Below are positions 61,876 to 64,000 of a stretch of DNA of 64,000 nt, piece after piece (the first letter of the stretch is position 1; each line of letters begins with the position of its first letter). The notes under the pieces are model-generated. The model saw only the letters and a list, made by a program, of their open reading frames with translations. It was not told where the DNA came from and made no database searches. The position numbers were made by a program, and so were the translations under genes. The DNA lies in NCBI GenBank assembly GCA_031310005.1, contig CM062379.1:5952001-6016000 (forward strand), written 5' to 3'. The DNA comes from Dactylellina haptotyla. Lineage: Eukaryota; Ascomycota; Orbiliomycetes; Orbiliales; Orbiliaceae.

Positions 61876-62700
61876 TTATATCGCTTCAACTTGCATGAGA
61901 TTGGCGCTGCTGTACTCCAATTCTTGCATAATGTCATTGCTGTCGGCGCCCCCTAGTGTCCATACCCATTCGCGCTTCGATCGTTTCCATTTCCCGCTAC
62001 TCGATAGAGCGGATGCGAATCTGTCAACTGAGCGTCCTCTCATATCATCATCGTCGATAGGAGTCTTTGGCTCAGAATCGGATTCCGACTCTTCCGAGTC
62101 AGTGGATGATGTTGTGGAGGGGGGTGACATGTTGTCGAGGTCATCGAGCTCATGATTGCTTGGGATGTACTCATACTCTTCGCAAACGGAAGGAATGACG
62201 GTGTGCTTAGACTCGAAAGTGACACTGCGAGACATGGTTTCGCATGCCGGCGACTGAGACGGTGAGTGGGATGGCGAGCCCTTCAATATAGATCTCTTTC
62301 CGCAGACGGCGGTGTAGGAATATGTGCGTGTCCACCGGCAAGAATTGCTGGAGTCACGGTATCCCGAAGCTATCCTTGTGTTGACAGCGGTGTTTCTCGA
62401 GGTGATGTCCTCTTGTGATGCATTGCTCTCATCGTCGCTGGGGCTACAGCTGGACAATCTCGAGCAAGTGAATGTCTTTTTGGCTTCGTTTCCGAAACTC
62501 AATGACAATTTTGGTTTCCTGCCTGCGATAGGAGTACCTGAGCTTCTACATGTAGGCGAAGGAACATTCAAGGAGTTTGAATCGGAGGCTGTTGGTATTA
62601 ATAGTGATAGCTTGGCCGGCGCAGGTCGGTTCTGGGTATTGCAAAGAGTGGGAGGAAGAGAGAGCGCCGGGCGAAGTGGTCGTACGGTGAGGGCAGTCAT
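61876..62700 (-). CDS. Unknown Ser-rich protein with a PP1-docking-like motif
   Basis: A single exon of 274 aa with Ser/Pro/Asp-rich, largely disordered sequence. Three islands look conserved: KRSILKG (135-141), RSVTF (158-162) and KREWVWTLG (near 247). RSVTF fits the protein phosphatase 1 docking pattern [RK]-x-[VI]-x-[FW], and a nearby SILK-type motif (here SILK at 137-140) is the second classic PP1-binding element. Together they suggest a PP1 regulatory or targeting subunit, but this is inference; I do not recognise the family. An acidic DSEESESDSEPKTPIDDDD patch follows. The frame is open on both sides of the motifs and the codon use is even. An upstream exon cannot be ruled out. Confidence 0.6.
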   Translation of the reverse strand: MTALTVRPLRPALSLPPTLCNTQNRPAPAKLSLLIPTASDSNSLNVPSPTCRSSGTPIAGRKPKLSLSFGNEAKKTFTCSRLSSCSPSDDESNASQEDITSRNTAVNTRIASGYRDSSNSCRWTRTYSYTAVCGKRSILKGSPSHSPSQSPACETMSRSVTFESKHTVIPSVCEEYEYIPSNHELDDLDNMSPPSTTSSTDSEESESDSEPKTPIDDDDMRGRSVDRFASALSSSGKWKRSKREWVWTLGGADSNDIMQELEYSSANLMQVEAI

Positions 62701-64000
62701 CCTGGACTACGTTTGTATATATATTGTAAATTATAGAAGGGTATTTAAAAGTTGGTTTTAGTTGAAAGGAAGGTTGGTTCGAATGTATATGATCTTTATA
62801 GGTTCCCAGCGGCTAGATGCTGTACAACGCAGGGTGCAAGTCCGTTGATGTCGCAGATTCAACGGTCCCGATGTCGAAAGGAAGGATATGGCGGTTTGAG
62901 GAAACTTTTACGTAGTCGTCAAATCGTGGGTGCGATCATTAAATATACTATTGGACAAAAGTAACTAATAGACCAGTGGAAAGTATTGGGGATGATCAAA
63001 GAATATATATGTCTGCGGGATGTATCAGGGGACTATATATCGATTGCTGATAGAGAGAGCAGGATATTGGAAGGGAAGAGGGGTGGGCACTGGATGCCTT
63101 TTGTTCCCAAGCCGTCTTGGGTCGAAGCAGCAACAGAACGAATAATAGTGTGTGTGTGAGTGTGTGCGCAGCTACACACCGTGAGGATGGGGGCGGCAAA
63201 AGGAAAAGATACCGGGAGGTTGTGAGGGGGTGGAGTACTCCAGGCCGGTACCTTTGGGCAAATAGTCTATTCATAGAAAAAGGAATGTCAAGGTCGCATG
63301 GCAATTCAGAACGAAGGACCCGCCCAAGCCATGTCGATAACAAGGAAACCGCAAGTACCAGCGACCTGTCGACTGCCGGCTTCGCAGAGATTTTCGCCTG
63401 CCAGACAAGTGCGTCGGCGCGAGGAATGTGCAGGTGGGCGAGGTACCAGAGACCAGCCCAGCCGATGTCTCGAGAAGGCTTCGATCGTTGCGAAGAGGGC
63501 GCGAGGTCTTGTTCCTGTCTTGTTTCTAAGTTTAACCCCAGAGCAATTTGCGCTTCCTTGCACACAGGAAATGACAAAATAGGGAAAAAGCAAGTCTCCA
63601 GCCTGCTTTGCCTGCCAATGTTATTTTATTTTATTTTTCCTTCCTTCCCTTCCCTTCTCCCTTCTCATCGCACTTGGGAGGTGTGGGGCCTATCCCAAGA
63701 GAGGACAAGGGCTTGCTATTTGCGGGTGGTGCTAACGACAAACGTAACTTGCTGGAGGTGCCCACCCTCAACCCTGCGCTGTGTCAACTCTCCAGCGGAA
63801 AAAGAAACAGCGACTGGCGGGACACTACCTGGGCTCGGTCTCGATTGGCCGGGCTCGACACCGTCGAGGGTTTGATTCTCAGCAAATCTGGAGGTTTCCG
63901 GCTCGCTCGACGGTACCTAGACCTGCGTATTCAGCGACTGTAGACACATGAAGAATCGGCTGTTGGGGGGCAAGATCTCACCATCAAAATAGATCCCTCG
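62701..64000. other. Right flank, no supported gene
   Basis: This 1.3 kb includes the promoter of the minus-strand gene at 62700. A long plus frame (63117-63875) crosses a TG-rich repeat (about 63149-63168), begins at a non-ATG codon, and has no domain, so it is not annotated. The edge may hold the promoter or a leader of a gene beyond the window. Confidence 0.4.

Noticed and set aside
63117-63875. 252-codon plus-strand frame near the right edge
   Set aside because: Starts at a non-ATG codon, crosses a TG repeat, and shows no domain or codon bias.

Overview
The window is nuclear DNA from a filamentous ascomycete (Pezizomycotina). It carries about 16 protein-coding genes with short introns (mostly 50-90 bp), canonical GT..AG ends and CTRAC-like branch points. 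Recognisable fungal families are a Num1/Mcp5-type PH protein, a RasB/Ras2-type GTPase, fimbrin, Pga2, ribosomal protein eL19, a PXA-PX sorting nexin, an Hrt3/Pof7/FBXO9 F-box protein, a P450 and a Zn2Cys6 regulator. Large secreted Ser/Thr-rich and Apple-like proteins would fit Orbiliomycetes (nematode-trapping relatives), but that placement is inference. I saw no rRNA, no convincing tRNA, no CRISPR and no recognisable transposon or virus-like element.

Layout. 2.2-6.7 kb (minus): a 1485-aa cortical PH-domain protein with coiled coils and a 24-Glu tract. 6.7-13.9 kb: a gene-poor 7-kb stretch with one orphan exon-like fragment near 8.9 kb. 13.9-14.7 kb: the Ras GTPase. 16.8-24.9 kb: two large secreted proteins transcribed divergently from a shared 1.1-kb region. 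25.7-28.0 kb: fimbrin, convergent with Pga2. 30.1-31.6 kb: a RING/ZZ-like protein. 32.9-34.1 kb: eL19, with its start codon split by an intron. 35.3-36.5 kb: a haloacid dehalogenase-like protein. 37.8-39.2 kb: an unknown fungal protein. 40.1-43.5 kb (minus): a PXA-PX-nexin-C sorting nexin. 45.6-46.4 kb (minus): a small secreted protein. 47.5-49.4 kb: the F-box protein. 49.9-51.9 kb: a seven-exon P450. 56.5-58.8 kb: the Zn2Cys6 factor. 59.6-60.3 kb: a short SET protein. 61.9-62.7 kb (minus): an unknown protein with a PP1-docking-like motif.

Most genes are housekeeping: actin bundling, cortical anchoring, Ras signalling, membrane traffic, translation and ubiquitination. The accessory content is the 16.8-24.9 kb secreted pair, the small secreted protein, and the P450/transcription factor neighbourhood. 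The strongest second-look points are: a P450 whose ExxR arginine is replaced by leucine and whose two signature motifs are completed by 16-nt microexons; the divergent secreted pair, whose mucin-like member has an unresolved reading-frame switch; the 2-nt first coding exon of eL19; and the orphan exon in the gene-poor region. Exon coordinates were placed by hand from splice motifs and frame. For each multi-exon gene the summed coding length is a multiple of three.
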